From positions 70,167-134,166 of the forward strand of contig CAUZFB010000001.1 of the NCBI GenBank assembly GCA_963579135.1: a stretch of 64,000 bases of DNA, given 5' to 3'. Both the position numbers and the translations under genes were made by a program. The notes under the pieces are model-generated. The model did not search any database. It was given only the letters and a program-made list of their open reading frames with translations, and had not been told where the DNA came from. This document shows, one piece after another, positions 26,939-35,209 of this stretch (position 1 is the first letter of the stretch; each line of letters opens with the position of its first letter). The stretch comes from CALGTL01 sp963579135 (lineage in GTDB: Bacteria > Chloroflexota > Dehalococcoidia > Lucifugimonadales > Australimonadaceae).

Positions 26939-28132
26939 ATGGCGAACCCAAAGGAAGTTGTGATCATCAATGGCATGAGGACGCCCGTGGGCCGGTTCGG
27001 CGGGGCGTTCAAGGATATGCGTACATCTGATCTCGGGGCAATCGCCATCAGGGCGGCGCTGGAGCGTTCAGGGGTGTCTCCAGAGGCGGTTGATGAGGTC
27101 ATCATGGGCAATGTGCTGCAGGCGGCTGAGACAGGCTACACGGCTCGTCGAGCGATGCTCGCAGCGGGTATTCCGGATCACGTGCCGGCGATGACAATCA
27201 ATCGGGCGTGCTCGTCAGGGCTGGAGTCGATTAATCTAGCGGTGCAGGCCATCCTGACGGGGGAGTCCGAGGTGGTGGTCGCTGGCGGCATGGACAGCAT
27301 GAGCCAGGCGCCGTACCTGATGACGGGCAATCGCTTCGAAGGTCCGCGCATGGGCGATGTGACGATGACCGACAGCTTGGTGATGGGCCTGAGCTGTCCT
27401 ATCTACGACTATCACATGGGCGTGACGGCGGAGAACGTGGCGGAGCGCTTTGAGGTCACGCGGGCGTCGCAAGACGAGCTTGCGGTGATGAGCCACGAGC
27501 GCGCCGTGGCCGCGCAAGAGGCAGGTTATTTCGATTCGCAGATCGCGCCGGTCTCCGTACCGCAACGCCGAGGCGATGCGATGGTAGTGACCCGCGATGA
27601 GCACCCGAGGCCGGGCACGACCATGGAGGGGTTGGCCAAGCTGAAGCCGGTGTTCAAGGACGGCGGTACGGTGACGGCTGGTAACTCGGCTGGCATCAAC
27701 GATGCTGCCGCTGCGGTGGTGGTGATGTCGGCAGAGCGCGCCGCTGCGGAGGGCCTGACGCCACGGTTGCGCTGGGTGGGCCGCGGTGTTTCGGGCGTAG
27801 ATCCATCGATCATGGGCATCGGGCCGGTGCCGTCGACCCGCAAGGTGCTGGAGAAGACGGGTATGTCCATCAATGATCTGGATCAGATTGAGCTGAACGA
27901 GGCGTTCGCTTCGCAGGCGCTGTATGTGATCCGCGAGCTAGGAATGGACATAGAGAAGACGAATGTGAATGGGTCGGGTATCTCGTTGGGTCATCCCGTT
28001 GGCGCGACGGGGGCGATTATGACGGTGAAGCTGATGGAGGAGTTGACCCGCCGCGATCAGCAGCATGGGTTGGTGACGATGTGCGTGGGCGGCGGCCAAG
28101 GAGTTTCCACTATCTTCGAGCGCATCAACTAG
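26939..28132 (+). CDS. acetyl-CoA C-acetyltransferase (thiolase)
   Basis: 397 residues, typical for biosynthetic/degradative thiolases. The acyl-accepting Cys is in NRACSSGLESINLA near residue 90, the His in NGSGISLGHPVGATGA near 350, and the second active-site Cys in TMCVGGGQG near 380. ATG 26939 follows AAAGGAG; the frame open to 26726 has no site and no homology. It reversibly joins two acetyl-CoA or cleaves 3-ketoacyl-CoA. Divergent from the decarboxylase-like gene with a 198-base intergenic region. Confidence 0.94.
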   Translation: MANPKEVVIINGMRTPVGRFGGAFKDMRTSDLGAIAIRAALERSGVSPEAVDEVIMGNVLQAAETGYTARRAMLAAGIPDHVPAMTINRACSSGLESINLAVQAILTGESEVVVAGGMDSMSQAPYLMTGNRFEGPRMGDVTMTDSLVMGLSCPIYDYHMGVTAENVAERFEVTRASQDELAVMSHERAVAAQEAGYFDSQIAPVSVPQRRGDAMVVTRDEHPRPGTTMEGLAKLKPVFKDGGTVTAGNSAGINDAAAAVVVMSAERAAAEGLTPRLRWVGRGVSGVDPSIMGIGPVPSTRKVLEKTGMSINDLDQIELNEAFASQALYVIRELGMDIEKTNVNGSGISLGHPVGATGAIMTVKLMEELTRRDQQHGLVTMCVGGGQGVSTIFERIN

Positions 28133-28252
28133 CAAGGCGCGCCCTGCACCCACGTGCGACGTTCGGCGGGGACGGCTGACGAGAGTGTCGGGGTTCTACG
28201 CGCGGACGTTCGAGGGGCATGATGCGGAGGGCGGGGAAGAGGGGCTGGCTCA

Positions 28253-28447
28253 ATGGGTGTTAAGCCTTCAGAGTGCCTCGTGATCGAGGACCGCTACGAG
28301 GGCGTGAGCGCGGCTCTAGCGGCAGGGATGCTGGCGCTGGCCTACACGCCGAACGGGGATGTCGACAAGCTCAGGTCGCTGGGTGTGGGGCTGATCAATC
28401 ATCACGACCGATTACCTGAGACGGTGGGGTCCTTGCGGATCTGCTAG
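28253..28447 (+). pseudogene. C-terminal fragment of a HAD-superfamily phosphatase
   Basis: 64 codons whose translation contains GVKPSECLVIEDRYEGVSAALAAGM, split here as ECLVIEDRYEGVSAALAAGM, the motif-IV region of beta-phosphoglucomutase-type HAD enzymes. Motifs I to III are absent from all frames upstream as far as I can see, so this is a relic rather than a gene. It would need about 150 more N-terminal residues to be functional. Confidence 0.65.
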
Positions 28448-28555
28448 GAGAGAACCCTCTCCTCAGTCCTTAATTCTTTCCCTCAGGAGAGGAGGGCCGA
28501 GCGGGAACCGTGGCGGGGGATGTGAGATCTTGCCTTCGAGCGGAACATCGGCAAC

Positions 28556-28645
28556 GCCGAAGGGTTCTTCGGCTCCGCTAGCGCTTCGCTCAAGAAGCAG
28601 GGAGATTCTTCACGGACGTCGTCTCGTGTCGGAATGACGTTAGGA
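28556..28645. repeat. interspersed intergenic repeat, copy with module B only
   Basis: CTTCGGCTCCGCTAGCGCTT then CGCTCAAGAAGCAGGGAGATTC, ending with GTCGGAATGACG. This matches module B of the other copies and has the 'GAGATTCTTC...GAATGACG' ending seen in intergenic repeats of many Chloroflexota. Confidence 0.6.
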
Positions 28646-28704
28646 GCGGCTTCGCGGTTCCGGCGGCTTTCATCCGCTCGTACATACTGGCGCTCTACTA
28701 AAGC

Positions 28705-29502
28705 TTAGAGAGCGAAGGTGCGCTCGGCGGTGCTAGGGAGTACCGCAGCTTGCTGATTTGTGCTGTAGCGGCTTAGGTAGGCCTTGAGGTACGAGAAGAC
28801 GTTGGAGTAGCCCTCGCGCCTGGCCGAGAGCGGCCAGTCGGTAGCGAGCATGAGACGGTGGGCGCCGAAGGTTTGCATGGCGCGGTCGATGTGGTCCGGC
28901 GCTTGCTCGACGTCGAACGTGGGGTTTCGGAGGGGGGAGGGGCGCGGTATGAGCTCCCCCAGGCCGTGAATTTTCATGGTGACGTTGGGGAAGCGAGCGA
29001 ACTCCAGCAGTTTTTCATAAGCCTCCTCCTGCTGATCCTCACGCAGGCGCAGGAATCCATAGTGCTCGAGGATGAGCTGTAGATCCGGTAGCTCTTCGAT
29101 AAGCGCTTGGAAGGACGGCGCGCTTATTTCGAGGGCGTTCGATGGGCTGCTGACGGGCATGCCGAGCTCGGCAGCCTTGCGCCAGAGTGCCACCGGGTCA
29201 CTGCGATTGGCGACGAACGCAGCACCTGGCGGGGCGAACAGGCGCACGGAACCGACACCTCGAGCGTGCCAGGCAGCCAGCGTTTCAGGGGCATCAGGCA
29301 ACGTGGGATCCACCATGCCCATGACGGCGAAACGGCCTAAGTGCTGTTCAGCACATGCAAGCAGATATGAGTTGTCGTACTCGCCTCCGTGCTGGACGAG
29401 GACGGCTTTGTCGACGCCGTAGGTGTCCATCTGGAAGAGCAGCATTTCGACCGGTTCGAGCCAGGAGAGGGACGCGTGGCAGTGGGCATCGACGATGGCC
29501 AT
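28705..29502 (-). CDS. amidohydrolase-2 family metal-dependent hydrolase
   Basis: 265 residues of the TIM-barrel amidohydrolase_2 type. It starts AIVDAHCHASLSWL with the first metal ligands, has LILEHYGFLR with the metal-binding Glu/His position near residue 145, MKIHGLGEL and the C-terminal MLATDWPLS holding the catalytic Asp. Related enzymes decarboxylate or hydrolyse aromatic and lactone substrates; the substrate here is unknown. Five bases after the PEP carboxylase gene on the same strand, so cotranscribed. Confidence 0.86.
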   Translation of the reverse strand: MAIVDAHCHASLSWLEPVEMLLFQMDTYGVDKAVLVQHGGEYDNSYLLACAEQHLGRFAVMGMVDPTLPDAPETLAAWHARGVGSVRLFAPPGAAFVANRSDPVALWRKAAELGMPVSSPSNALEISAPSFQALIEELPDLQLILEHYGFLRLREDQQEEAYEKLLEFARFPNVTMKIHGLGELIPRPSPLRNPTFDVEQAPDHIDRAMQTFGAHRLMLATDWPLSARREGYSNVFSYLKAYLSRYSTNQQAAVLPSTAERTFAL

Positions 29503-29507
29503 GACGC

Positions 29508-30977
29508 CTATCCTAGGAAGCGGCGGAGGCGGGCTGCTTCTTCAATATAATGGGGCACGTTGGCGTGTCCGTCACGCTGGAGACCGGCCCAAATAGCACT
29601 GGTAAGCCCTTCGTGGATGCGGTCGATCGAACGACCGTGGCGCATGACGACATCGGAGTAGGCGTCACCGAGCAGGCTGCGGACGCGGGACTCGTTAGCG
29701 TACGTGGCGGCGACAGCGAGGTCGTCGTCAAGGCTAGGGTAGATCTCGCGCACGAACGCGAGATCATCGTCGTCGAGGGCAGTCATGCCGAGGATCTCGG
29801 GCGGGACGCCGATGGAGTAGAGCGACGCAGCGAAGGCGATAGCGCGAGGCAGCGTGACATCGCTGGAGCCGGCGAGGGATCGTCCATAGCCGAACAGGCC
29901 AACGTGCAACTTGCGGTCGCGTCTACGCGGCACGCAGGCGGAAGCTTCCGTGATGAAGGGCACGAGCTTCCGCACGCACTGCTGGTACTCTGCGGCGAAC
30001 TTATCGATGATTAGGCGAGCGCGCGCTTCATCGATGGGCTTGGCGGGCGCTTGCTCATGCGCGAGGATCTGCTGGATGCCGTTACGTACATCGTCAGGCG
30101 CGTAGTCGTACTTGAAGGCGGACTGGACGGTGAACGTTTGGATGCTCGGGTACTCGGTGAACGCCCTATCCAGGTTCAGGGGAGTGAGATGTCCCCGGAA
30201 CGGGACGGAGCCCGCACCGATGATGGGGTACATGGGCACGCCCAGCTCAACTCCAAGGCGATCTAGCCGCTGCAGGGAGACCTGGAGCATGAGCTCCGCG
30301 CCGACCATGCCATAGTTGAGCGCGGGGTCGCTGCGGGCGAGGAACACGCGCTGGTACGGCAGGTCGCGCCCGCGGCAGTAATCGCGCACGATGGTGTCGG
30401 CGGTGAGCATCTGCTCAAGGTCCTCGATTAGGGGAATCATGCGGATCTGCTTGGGGTTGAACTCGCCGATCCAATCTTTGACACGGCGGCCGCCGGACAT
30501 GGCCTGGGTTTCCTGTCCAACGACGAATCGTTCGTAATATTCAGCGATGAGCGCAACCTCATCGCCAGTGGTGGTCATGGGTAGGATAACCTCTTGGATA
30601 GGTGCATCCATGGGGTCGCCGTAGAAGCCGCGGGCGACATCCCACGCTGAGGGGATGCTATGAAGCGCCTCCACCACAGACTTGCGCATATCAATCTCGA
30701 TGGCCGGATTGGGCACGCGCAAGGTGATGGTGCAGTCGGTGCCGAGGCGCCGCTCGTTGCGGAAAAAGTCAGGGTAGTTGGAGAGAAGTTTCTGGACGAC
30801 CTGTCCATCGGCGTCCTTGCCCTCGGAATCCCACATCTGCTCATCGCAGCCCATGCCGAAGACATCCACGGCTTCGACGATTTCTCCCTCGCCCTTGATG
30901 ACGCCGTTGACAGCGAAGGGCGGCGGCGATGCGTTGTCGGGATGCTGAGTGCTCATGCACTTGGGAATGAGCGGCAT
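29508..30977 (-). CDS. ppcA: phosphoenolpyruvate carboxylase, archaeal type
   Basis: 489 residues, about half the size of bacterial Ppc. The start PKCMSTQHPDNASPPPF, then KGEGEIVEAVDVFGMGCDEQ, is characteristic of the archaeal-type enzyme; GYGRSLAG and the C-terminal LPRAIAFAASLYSIGVPPE also fit. It fixes bicarbonate onto PEP to make oxaloacetate and lacks the allosteric regulation of the long form. Among bacteria this type is found in only a few lineages, so lateral origin is possible. Leader gene of a two-gene unit with the amidohydrolase. Confidence 0.93.
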   Translation of the reverse strand: MPLIPKCMSTQHPDNASPPPFAVNGVIKGEGEIVEAVDVFGMGCDEQMWDSEGKDADGQVVQKLLSNYPDFFRNERRLGTDCTITLRVPNPAIEIDMRKSVVEALHSIPSAWDVARGFYGDPMDAPIQEVILPMTTTGDEVALIAEYYERFVVGQETQAMSGGRRVKDWIGEFNPKQIRMIPLIEDLEQMLTADTIVRDYCRGRDLPYQRVFLARSDPALNYGMVGAELMLQVSLQRLDRLGVELGVPMYPIIGAGSVPFRGHLTPLNLDRAFTEYPSIQTFTVQSAFKYDYAPDDVRNGIQQILAHEQAPAKPIDEARARLIIDKFAAEYQQCVRKLVPFITEASACVPRRRDRKLHVGLFGYGRSLAGSSDVTLPRAIAFAASLYSIGVPPEILGMTALDDDDLAFVREIYPSLDDDLAVAATYANESRVRSLLGDAYSDVVMRHGRSIDRIHEGLTSAIWAGLQRDGHANVPHYIEEAARLRRFLG

Positions 30978-31045
30978 GGCGTCTGCTCCAAGGGGGCTGA
31001 TAGAGGCATGATACGGCGGGAATGGGGATGACGCATAACCATTTT

Positions 31046-31063
31046 ACTGGCAAACCAGTTTGC
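31046..31063. promoter_or_regulatory. palindromic operator candidate upstream of parA
   Basis: Two overlapping inverted repeats: ACTGG-CAAA-CCAGT (31046-31059) and GCAAAC-CA-GTTTGC (31050-31063). They lie just upstream of the -35 element; a further GTTTGC occurs in the spacer at 31082-31087. The arrangement suits autoregulation by the ParA partner protein, but binding is not shown. Confidence 0.45.
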
Positions 31064-31071
31064 AACAAAAC

Positions 31072-31100
31072 TTGACACCCTGTTTGCTGCGGACTAAGTT
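31072..31100 (+). promoter_or_regulatory. putative promoter of the parA cassette
   Basis: A perfect -35 TTGACA at 31072-31077, a 17-base spacer and TAAGTT at 31095-31100. The predicted start, about 31107, lies after the in-frame ATG at 31101, which supports the ATG at 31188 as the real parA start. Confidence 0.55.
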
Positions 31101-31187
31101 ATGGGTCGTCCAGAGTCGAACCCAGGCGTGCTAGCCGGGTATGCCAGTCATGTAACGAGGAGGGTACCTCCACGAGGGCACGAGTTT

Positions 31188-31976
31188 ATGGTAGGCGAAT
31201 CACAGCCAACAATCATAGCGGTCGCGAACCAAAAAGGTGGGGTCGCAAAGACCACCACGTCAGTCAACCTAACGGCGCTTCTGGCGGCAGCGGGCAAGCG
31301 CGTATTGCTAGTGGACATGGATCCCCAGGGCGGCTGTGCCGTGTGCCTGGGAATGGACACGACGACGATGGAACGATCGATCTACGATGCGCTGGTGAAG
31401 CAGGACGTGGGGATCGCCGATGTGGTGGTGCCTACGGCGTTCGCTTTCGATCTGGCGCCGGCGAATATCGATCTGGCGGGCGCTGAGATCGAACTGAAGC
31501 AGGCGCTGGCCGCGGAAACGGTGCTGCAACGCAAGCTGAAACCGATGCTCGATCGCTACGACTACGTAGTAATAGATACGCCGCCTTCGTTGGGCATCCT
31601 GACAGTGAATAGCCTGACGGCGGCCGACAAGGTGCTCATTCCTATTTCAGCCGAGTACATGGCGCTGCGCGGTCTGCGTATGCTGCTGGACACTCTGGAG
31701 AACGTGCGCGAGGTGACGAACCCGGGCCTGAACATCATGGGAATCCTGGCGACGCGCTACGATGGGCGAACGATCAATAGCCGAGAGGTTTACGCGTATC
31801 TCCGCGAGTTCTGCGAGCGCGAGGGGATCCACCTCTTCCCGCAAGTCATCAAGCAATCTGTCCGGTTCGCTGAAGCGCCCGGATATCAGACACCGGTGGT
31901 TCTTTGGCGCAAGGATCTGGATGGAGCGAAGCAGTACCAGAAGGTCGCGGAGGAGGTGATTGATGGCAAAGTCTAA
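31188..31976 (+). CDS. parA: ParA-type partition ATPase
   Basis: 262 residues. The deviant Walker A is in ANQKGGVAKTTTSVNL near residue 14, followed by VLLVDMDPQGG and VIDTPPSLGILTVNSL. There is no N-terminal helix-turn-helix, so it is of the Soj/type Ib-like class. ParA dimers bind DNA nonspecifically and are driven by a partner protein. No parB gene follows; the partner is the small protein overlapping the 3' end by 14 bases. Confidence 0.88.
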   Translation: MVGESQPTIIAVANQKGGVAKTTTSVNLTALLAAAGKRVLLVDMDPQGGCAVCLGMDTTTMERSIYDALVKQDVGIADVVVPTAFAFDLAPANIDLAGAEIELKQALAAETVLQRKLKPMLDRYDYVVIDTPPSLGILTVNSLTAADKVLIPISAEYMALRGLRMLLDTLENVREVTNPGLNIMGILATRYDGRTINSREVYAYLREFCEREGIHLFPQVIKQSVRFAEAPGYQTPVVLWRKDLDGAKQYQKVAEEVIDGKV

Positions 31977-32301
31977 GCGTCCAGCGTTCGTATTCCCAGA
32001 GCTGGAAAGCCGGGGACGACGTACAATTCTCCGTTCCACGGAAGAGGTGTCTGCCGAATTGGACGCGCTGCACCAGGCCGAGGAGGAACCCAAGGAGCGA
32101 GTGAAGGTGACGTACCGGTTCCAGCCTGAGGCGGTGGAGGCGGTAGAGGATATACGCCGCATCCTTCGCCGACAGTATGGGGTCCGAAAGGTGAACCGCG
32201 AGGATATCGCGCAGGCAGCGGTGCTTGAGGCGCTGCGTGACTTGGAGAGGAACGGCGCTTCAAGTTACTTGGCCCGCGAATTTGGCGAAGCTGGAAGCTA
32301 A
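31963..32301 (+). CDS. small ribbon-helix-helix-like partner of ParA
   Basis: 112 residues. ATG 31963 follows GGAGGAGG and overlaps the parA end, so the two are translationally coupled. The N-terminal 45 residues are charged and probably flexible; the C-terminal half begins with RVKVTYRF (a strand like those of Arc/MetJ dimers) followed by two helices, EAVEAVEDIRRILRRQYG and NREDIAQAAVLEALRDL. This layout matches plasmid ParG/omega-type centromere-binding proteins. The family assignment is structural inference, not a recognised name. Confidence 0.72.
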   Translation: MAKSKRPAFVFPELESRGRRTILRSTEEVSAELDALHQAEEEPKERVKVTYRFQPEAVEAVEDIRRILRRQYGVRKVNREDIAQAAVLEALRDLERNGASSYLAREFGEAGS

Positions 32302-32614
32302 CCCCCGGATGCCCCGGACTCGGCGGAGGATCGAGCGCGCATGAGGTCGGGGCGAGCTCTCGAATCTCTTGGCTTCGCCGCTGGGGCTGAAGGTTGCTCG
32401 GCGCTCCGGGGAAGGGCACTAAGAGAGTTCATTGGCTTGGAGGGACCTGATGGATTCCCTTCGAGTGACTCAGGACAGGCTCGCGGGCAGCGCCTGGTGC
32501 CAGAGTGACGTTAATCGCAACGGATATTGCCCCGCAGCGGCATGTGGTGTGGGGCACCCTTGCCTAGGGGTACTCCGGCTTCGCGGTCGCAAACAACGTT
32601 CATCGAAATTACAG
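32302..32614. other. intergenic region with interspersed repeat
   Basis: 313 bases between the convergent parA cassette and an SDR gene. It holds a repeat copy (32305-32485) and the 13-mer GGGTACTCCGGCT (32568-32580) shared with the gap at 24.8 kb. No gene is seen. Confidence 0.6.
32305..32485. repeat. interspersed intergenic repeat, copy 3
   Basis: Module A: CTCGGCGGAGGATCGAG, GAGGTCGGGGCGAGCTCTCG, then GAAGGTTGCTCGGCGCTCCG. After about 40 bases a degenerate module B reads CCCTTCGAGTGACTCAGGAC. Confidence 0.65.
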
Positions 32615-33541
32615 CTAGGCAGGGATGAACGGGGCTCGGGAGCCATCGAAAAGGAGGCTTGAGGGTAGGAGTTTGGCGAGTTCTTCGACGGTCCATTTGC
32701 CTTTGTTGCGCCAGTCTTTGTTGATGGTGCGTACCTCGGTGGGGTGCGAGTAGACGCCGATCTTGCCGGAGCCGGACCGGAAGATGAGGCCGTTGACACC
32801 TGCGGCGAGGTCCGAGGCGAGATAGACGACTATGGGCGAGACGTGCTCGCCACCTGGGCGGTCAGTCGTGAGTTCGTCACCGGCTTTCTTGGCGGCGAGG
32901 CCCGCGTCCGCGAGCATCTCCGGGTGACGATAGTTGTCGAAGGCGCGGGTCTGGGCCATTGGGGCGATAGCGTTGACGGTGATGCCGTGGTTCCGCAACT
33001 CGAACGCAAGATCCCAGGTGAGACTAACGATTGCACCCTTGGCTGCCGCATAGGCTGGCCGGCCTTCCGGGTTGCGCCACTGGCTGGATGCGGTGTTGAT
33101 GATGCGGCCCGCACCCTGCTCCATCATGATGGGCACCGCGTGGCGGCAAGTGTTGAACGTGCCCTTGAGGTGCACACCCACGACGGTGTCGAAGTCGGCC
33201 TCGTTGATTTGATGGAACAGTCCATCGCGAGCGACACCTGCGTTGTTCATGAGAATGTCGAGCCTGCCATAGTTCTCGATAGCAGTGCCGATGAGCTGCT
33301 CGGCCTGGCCAAAGTCGGCGACGGAGTGGTAGTCGGCAACTGCTTCGCCACCGTTCTCGCGAATCAACGCGACGACCTCATCGGCCGGGGCTCGCGTGCC
33401 TCCAGTGCCGTTGCGCTCCACGCCAGGGTCGTTGACGACGACTTTGGCGCCCTCGGCTGCGAGGGCCATGGCGTGGGCACGACCGATGCCTCGCCCGCTG
33501 CCGGTGACGATCGCTACTTTATTTTTCAGATATTCGCCCAT
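32615..33541 (-). CDS. SDR-family oxidoreductase (MFE-2-like), paralogue 1
   Basis: 308 residues. TGSGRGIGRAHA binds NAD(P); VNDPGVERNGTGGT resembles the (3R)-hydroxyacyl-CoA dehydrogenase domain of peroxisomal MFE-2; NNAGVARDG, the catalytic Ser in NTASSQWRN and YAAAKGAIV complete the site. A C-terminal extension of about 60 residues beyond the Rossmann domain ends RAPFIPA. The likely substrate is a beta-hydroxyacyl-CoA or a bulky alcohol (inference). The paralogue next door shares long identical stretches throughout. Confidence 0.9.
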   Translation of the reverse strand: MGEYLKNKVAIVTGSGRGIGRAHAMALAAEGAKVVVNDPGVERNGTGGTRAPADEVVALIRENGGEAVADYHSVADFGQAEQLIGTAIENYGRLDILMNNAGVARDGLFHQINEADFDTVVGVHLKGTFNTCRHAVPIMMEQGAGRIINTASSQWRNPEGRPAYAAAKGAIVSLTWDLAFELRNHGITVNAIAPMAQTRAFDNYRHPEMLADAGLAAKKAGDELTTDRPGGEHVSPIVVYLASDLAAGVNGLIFRSGSGKIGVYSHPTEVRTINKDWRNKGKWTVEELAKLLPSSLLFDGSRAPFIPA

Positions 33542-33591
33542 GATTTTTCTCTTTTGCGCTGCGCAGATTGGCCACTTCTAGGATCCGGCGT

Positions 33592-34515
33592 CTAGGGAAT
33601 GAACGGGGCCTTCGTATCGCCTGCAAGCAGGGTATTCGGAAGGATGGTTTCGAGCTCGGCGATGGGCCAGGTGCCTTCGGTCTTCCAATCTCGATAGATG
33701 GTATTCATCTCGGTGGGGTGGCTGTACCGGCCCACCTTGCCGGAGCCGACCCTAAACACGATGCCATTGATGTCCTTGGCCTGCTCAGACGCCAGGTAGA
33801 CGACGGTCGGAGAGACGAACTCGGGTGCGGCGCGGTTGGTGCCCTGCTCGGCGGGGTCCTTCTTCCTCTCGAGGCCGGCATCCACGAGCATGTCGCGATA
33901 GGCAGTATCGCCGAAGGCCCGGGTAGCACCCATGGGTGCGATGGAGTTGACGGTGATCCCGTGGTTGCGGAGCTCGAAGGCGAGCGCCCAGGTGAGGCTG
34001 ACGATGCCACCCTTGGCGGCGCCGTAGTTGGCTCGCCCTTCAGGGTTCCGCCATTGGCTGGATGAGGTGTTGATGATGCGGCCGTAGCCCTGCTCCATCA
34101 TGACTGGGACAGCGTGATGGCAAGTGTTGAAGGTGCCCTTCAGGTGCACGCCAATGACATTGTCCCAGTCTTCCTCGGTTAGCTCCCAGAAGAGTTGGTG
34201 GCGAAAGATGCCGGCGTTGTTGACGAGTATGTCGAGCCGACCATAGTTGTCGACTGCGGCTGCGATGATACGGCCAGCGGCGGCGTAGTCAGCGACCGAC
34301 TCGTAGTTGGCGACAGCCTCGCCACCACGTTCGCGAATCAAGGCGACGACTTCGTCGGCGGGGGCGCCTGTGCCGCCCGTTCCGTCTCGCTCAACGCCGA
34401 GGTCGTTGACGACGACGGAGGCTCCTTCAGCGGCGAGGGCGATGGCGTGTTCACGTCCTAGGCCCCTCCCTGCGCCGGTGACGATGGCTACGCGGCCTTT
34501 GAGCAGATCACCCAT
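33592..34515 (-). CDS. SDR-family oxidoreductase (MFE-2-like), paralogue 2
   Basis: 307 residues, same length and layout as its neighbour: TGAGRGLGREHA, VNDLGVERDGTGGT, NNAGIFRHQ, NTSSSQWRNPEGR, YGAAKGGIV and a C-terminus ending TKAPFIP. The pair arose by tandem duplication, is separated by 50 bases and is transcribed in one direction. Divergence is concentrated around residues 195-235, the substrate lid in SDRs, which suggests the two act on different substrates. Confidence 0.9.
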   Translation of the reverse strand: MGDLLKGRVAIVTGAGRGLGREHAIALAAEGASVVVNDLGVERDGTGGTGAPADEVVALIRERGGEAVANYESVADYAAAGRIIAAAVDNYGRLDILVNNAGIFRHQLFWELTEEDWDNVIGVHLKGTFNTCHHAVPVMMEQGYGRIINTSSSQWRNPEGRANYGAAKGGIVSLTWALAFELRNHGITVNSIAPMGATRAFGDTAYRDMLVDAGLERKKDPAEQGTNRAAPEFVSPTVVYLASEQAKDINGIVFRVGSGKVGRYSHPTEMNTIYRDWKTEGTWPIAELETILPNTLLAGDTKAPFIP

Positions 34516-34565
34516 GCGTGTCCTCCTGGGATTGCGATCGGTGGGGTTATATCACGTCTCAAGAT

Positions 34566-34725
34566 TCTACGGGCTCGTCGGAGGTCCGATTGTGGATGGC
34601 GGATGGGCGAGCCTCGAATCGCCGAACTCAAGGCCGCTAGGCGCTCCGGGGAGACGATGGGAAGGTAAGCGGTCCTTCGGCTGCGCTACGCTCTGCTCAG
34701 GAAACAGAGGGGCAGGGAGCTCCAG
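34566..34725. repeat. interspersed intergenic repeat, copy 4 (both modules)
   Basis: Module A: CTCGTCGGAGGTCCGATTGT, GGATGGCGGATGGGCGAGCC, then GCTAGGCGCTCCGGGGAG (ending near 34657). Module B: GGTCCTTCGGCTGCGCTACG then CTCTGCTCAGGAAACAGAGG. The whole 34516-34734 gap between SDR 2 and dtd consists mostly of this element. Confidence 0.75.
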
Positions 34726-34734
34726 GGAGACGCC

Positions 34735-35205
34735 CTAGCGGCGGGGACGGTCGCCGCTGTCAAGGGTAATGGTGACCGGGCCATCGTTATCCAAGGCGAC
34801 GTTCATGTGCGCTTGGAAAACGCCTGCCTGAACGGTGAGGCCGGTCGCTTTGAAGCGGTCGACGACAGTGGCGAACGTTGCGGCGGCGATCTCGGGGGCT
34901 GCAGCCTCGGTGAAGCTGGGGCGACGGCCCTTGCGGGTGTCGGCGTAGAGGGTGAATTGGCTGATGAGGAGGAGTTCTGCGCCGACGTCTAGGGCGGAGC
35001 GGTCAAATCGACCGGTGCCATCGTCAGCACCGGGAAAGATGCGGAGGTGGGCGATCTTGTCGACAAGGTAGGTGGTGTCTTCGGGGGTATCATCGCGGCC
35101 GACCCCGAGCAGGATAACGAGGCCAACGCCAATGGAGCCGACGGGGGCGCTATCACCGGCGAGCGTGACGCTGGCTTGTGTGACGCGCTGAACGACGGCG
35201 CGCAT
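34735..35205 (-). CDS. dtd: D-aminoacyl-tRNA deacylase
   Basis: DTD of 156 residues removes D-amino acids (and glycine) mischarged on tRNA. The active-site motif SQFTLYAD near residue 83 and the cross-subunit Gly-Pro motif in ALDNDGPVTITLDS near 138 are both present, as is the start MRAVVQRVTQASV. It lies four bases after the FmdB-type gene and is probably translated from the same mRNA. Confidence 0.95.
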   Translation of the reverse strand: MRAVVQRVTQASVTLAGDSAPVGSIGVGLVILLGVGRDDTPEDTTYLVDKIAHLRIFPGADDGTGRFDRSALDVGAELLLISQFTLYADTRKGRRPSFTEAAAPEIAAATFATVVDRFKATGLTVQAGVFQAHMNVALDNDGPVTITLDSGDRPRR

Positions 35206-35209
35206 GGAG

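Larger units (their letters stand above)
28133..28704. other. gap with a HAD-gene fragment and repeats
   Basis: About 570 bases after the thiolase gene. It contains only the HAD remnant (28253-28447), an inverted repeat CTCTCCT...AGGAGAG around 28453-28492, and an interspersed repeat copy (28556-28645). Confidence 0.6.

Noticed and set aside
31101..31187. ATG 31101 as the parA start
   Set aside because: It would lie upstream of the transcription start implied by the TTGACA/TAAGTT promoter, and the added residues are not ParA-like.
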